A stretch of 64,000 bases of DNA from DASZUK01 sp035547695. GTDB lineage: Bacteria > Actinomycetota > Acidimicrobiia > Acidimicrobiales > RAAP-2. This document shows positions 63,254 through 64,000 of the stretch, piece after piece. The DNA lies in assembly GCA_035547695.1 (NCBI GenBank), contig DASZUK010000029.1, positions 1 to 64,000 on the forward strand. The letters run 5' to 3'. Under the pieces are notes generated by a model. That model had not been told where the DNA came from. It worked only from the letters and a program-made list of their open reading frames with translations, and did no database searches. The translations under genes were made by a program, and so were the position numbers. Within the stretch, counting starts at the first letter, position 1. Each line of letters opens with the position of its first letter.

Positions 63254-64000
63254 GGGGCCGCCGCCCCGTGGCGGCGCCGGCCGGCCCGGCGGTGCCGGAA
63301 CCGGTGCAGGAGCGGCCCCCACCACCAGTCCAGCCACCGGCGGCGGCCCAGCAGGGCGCCGGCCACGGCCACCCACAGCAGCAGCTCCAGCACCCCCCCG
63401 ACGGTCGGCAGCACGGAGCCGTCGAAGGCGAGGGTGGCCCGGCCGGCCGGGGTCCCGCCGTACTGGGCGGCCCACCCGAAGGCGGCCGACTGCGGCACCG
63501 CCCGGCCGTCGACCGCCAGGTGCCACCGACCGGCCGGGGCGTAGGCGGCGTAGGTGGTCCCGGCCCCGACCGGCCCGGCGTACGACGACGACCCCGGCAC
63601 CCCCGGCAGGGCGGGGTGCCACCCGGACACGTCGGCCGTCGACGGCCACCGCCCGGCCGCCGCCACCGGCTGCCCGGACCGTTGCGCCCGCTCCGGCACG
63701 TACGCGGTGTTCTCGAACACGGTGTACCCGCTGCCGCTGCTGGGCACCGGCAGCAGGTCGCCCTGGTCCATCAGGGCGACGACCAGGTCGGCCGGGGCCG
63801 GGAACGCCTGCGGCCGCTGCATCCCGTCGATGACCGGGGCCACGGTGTCGACCACCACCACGTACCGCACGGCCGCCGGGGCCAGGAGCTGCCCCAGCTC
63901 CGTGGTCCGGCCCTTCCGGGCCAACTGCACCGCGTCGGCCAACTGCGACGCCGGGCCCGCCGACGCCGGCGACCACAGGTCGACGGCGTCGGCCACCCCG
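63250..64000 (-). CDS. C-terminal part of a large membrane protein, probably a GT2 glycosyltransferase (partial)
   Basis: The open frame continues past the right edge, so at least 250 C-terminal residues are seen. They comprise an extracytoplasmic domain ('GQLLAPAAVRYVVVVDTVAP', 'TVFENTAYVPERAQ', 'YAAYAPAGRWHLAVDGRAVPQSAAFGWAAQY'), one membrane helix ('TVGGVLELLLWVAVAGALLG') and a very basic end rich in Arg and His. Such a tail, coupled by GTGA to DUF5719, is known from the large GT2-type membrane proteins next to DUF5719 in actinobacteria. The catalytic part is outside the window, so the call rests on context. Confidence 0.65.
   Translation of the reverse strand, partial: GVADAVDLWSPASAGPASQLADAVQLARKGRTTELGQLLAPAAVRYVVVVDTVAPVIDGMQRPQAFPAPADLVVALMDQGDLLPVPSSGSGYTVFENTAYVPERAQRSGQPVAAAGRWPSTADVSGWHPALPGVPGSSSYAGPVGAGTTYAAYAPAGRWHLAVDGRAVPQSAAFGWAAQYGGTPAGRATLAFDGSVLPTVGGVLELLLWVAVAGALLGRRRWLDWWWGPLLHRFRHRRAGRRRHGAAAP

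Overview
The window is a gene-dense, very GC-rich stretch of chromosome. Coding gaps are nearly all under 250 bp, GTG starts are common, and genes often overlap as ATGA, GTGA or TGATG. The gene content is actinobacterial: mycobacterial-type steroid side-chain genes, F420/luciferase-like oxidoreductases, an MptA/B-like polyprenol-phosphomannose mannosyltransferase, Rv1590-like BsaP, and a ManB/SIS/DUF5719 cell-envelope locus. Two exported proteins carry the 'DGGVFAFGDA' repeat that I associate with Acidimicrobiia. I infer an uncultured or little-studied actinobacterium, probably of class Acidimicrobiia; no marker gene in the window proves this. I see no tRNA, rRNA, CRISPR array or intact mobile element.

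Layout. 0-9.4 kb: an acyl-CoA dehydrogenase, then a split biotin locus (bioB-bsaP rightward; bioA-bioF-bioD and an unknown gene leftward), with the mannosyltransferase lying between and overlapping bsaP tail to tail. Next to bioA is an archaeal-type riboflavin synthase behind an array of 27-bp repeats. 9.4-16.5 kb: an exported repeat protein, a FadD19-like steroid CoA ligase, an isochorismatase-fold protein and a MalT/LuxR-type regulator. 16.7-21.3 kb: a GT2-GtrA glycosyltransferase, a histidine kinase/response regulator pair and a DUF1345 protein. 21.3-36.9 kb: the steroid side-chain region. It holds a luciferase-like oxidoreductase, a FadD17-like ligase, then (after a sedolisin protease and a membrane protein) the coupled operon chsE2-chsH2-chsE1-chsH1-ltp2, divergent from a CYP125-like P450 and two more luciferase-like oxidoreductases. 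37-40.2 kb: a DUF5666 exported protein divergent from an ECF sigma factor and its probable membrane anti-sigma partner. 40.3-44.2 kb: FadE26/FadE27-like dehydrogenases and a FadA3-like thiolase. 44.2-55 kb: an MFS exporter, a YceH-like protein, an exported hydrolase, SIS/Trm112/ManB, a giant membrane protein and a CPBP protease. 55-64 kb: a VapBC-type toxin-antitoxin pair, a PHP-UvrD fusion helicase, FtsH, DUF5719 and the C-terminal end of a membrane protein.

How the parts fit. CYP125, FadD19/FadD17, ChsE4-E5, ChsE1-E2, ChsH1-H2 and Ltp2 are the enzymes that, in mycobacteria, oxidise, activate and shorten the sterol side chain to the steroid nucleus. Five copies of a KstR-like palindrome (TnnAACnnGTTnnA, exact or one mismatch) stand before these genes and nowhere else I could find, so they look like one derepressed regulon. 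No KstR gene and no ring-degradation genes are in the window. ManB, the SIS isomerase, the mannosyltransferases and the large membrane proteins suggest envelope mannoconjugate assembly.
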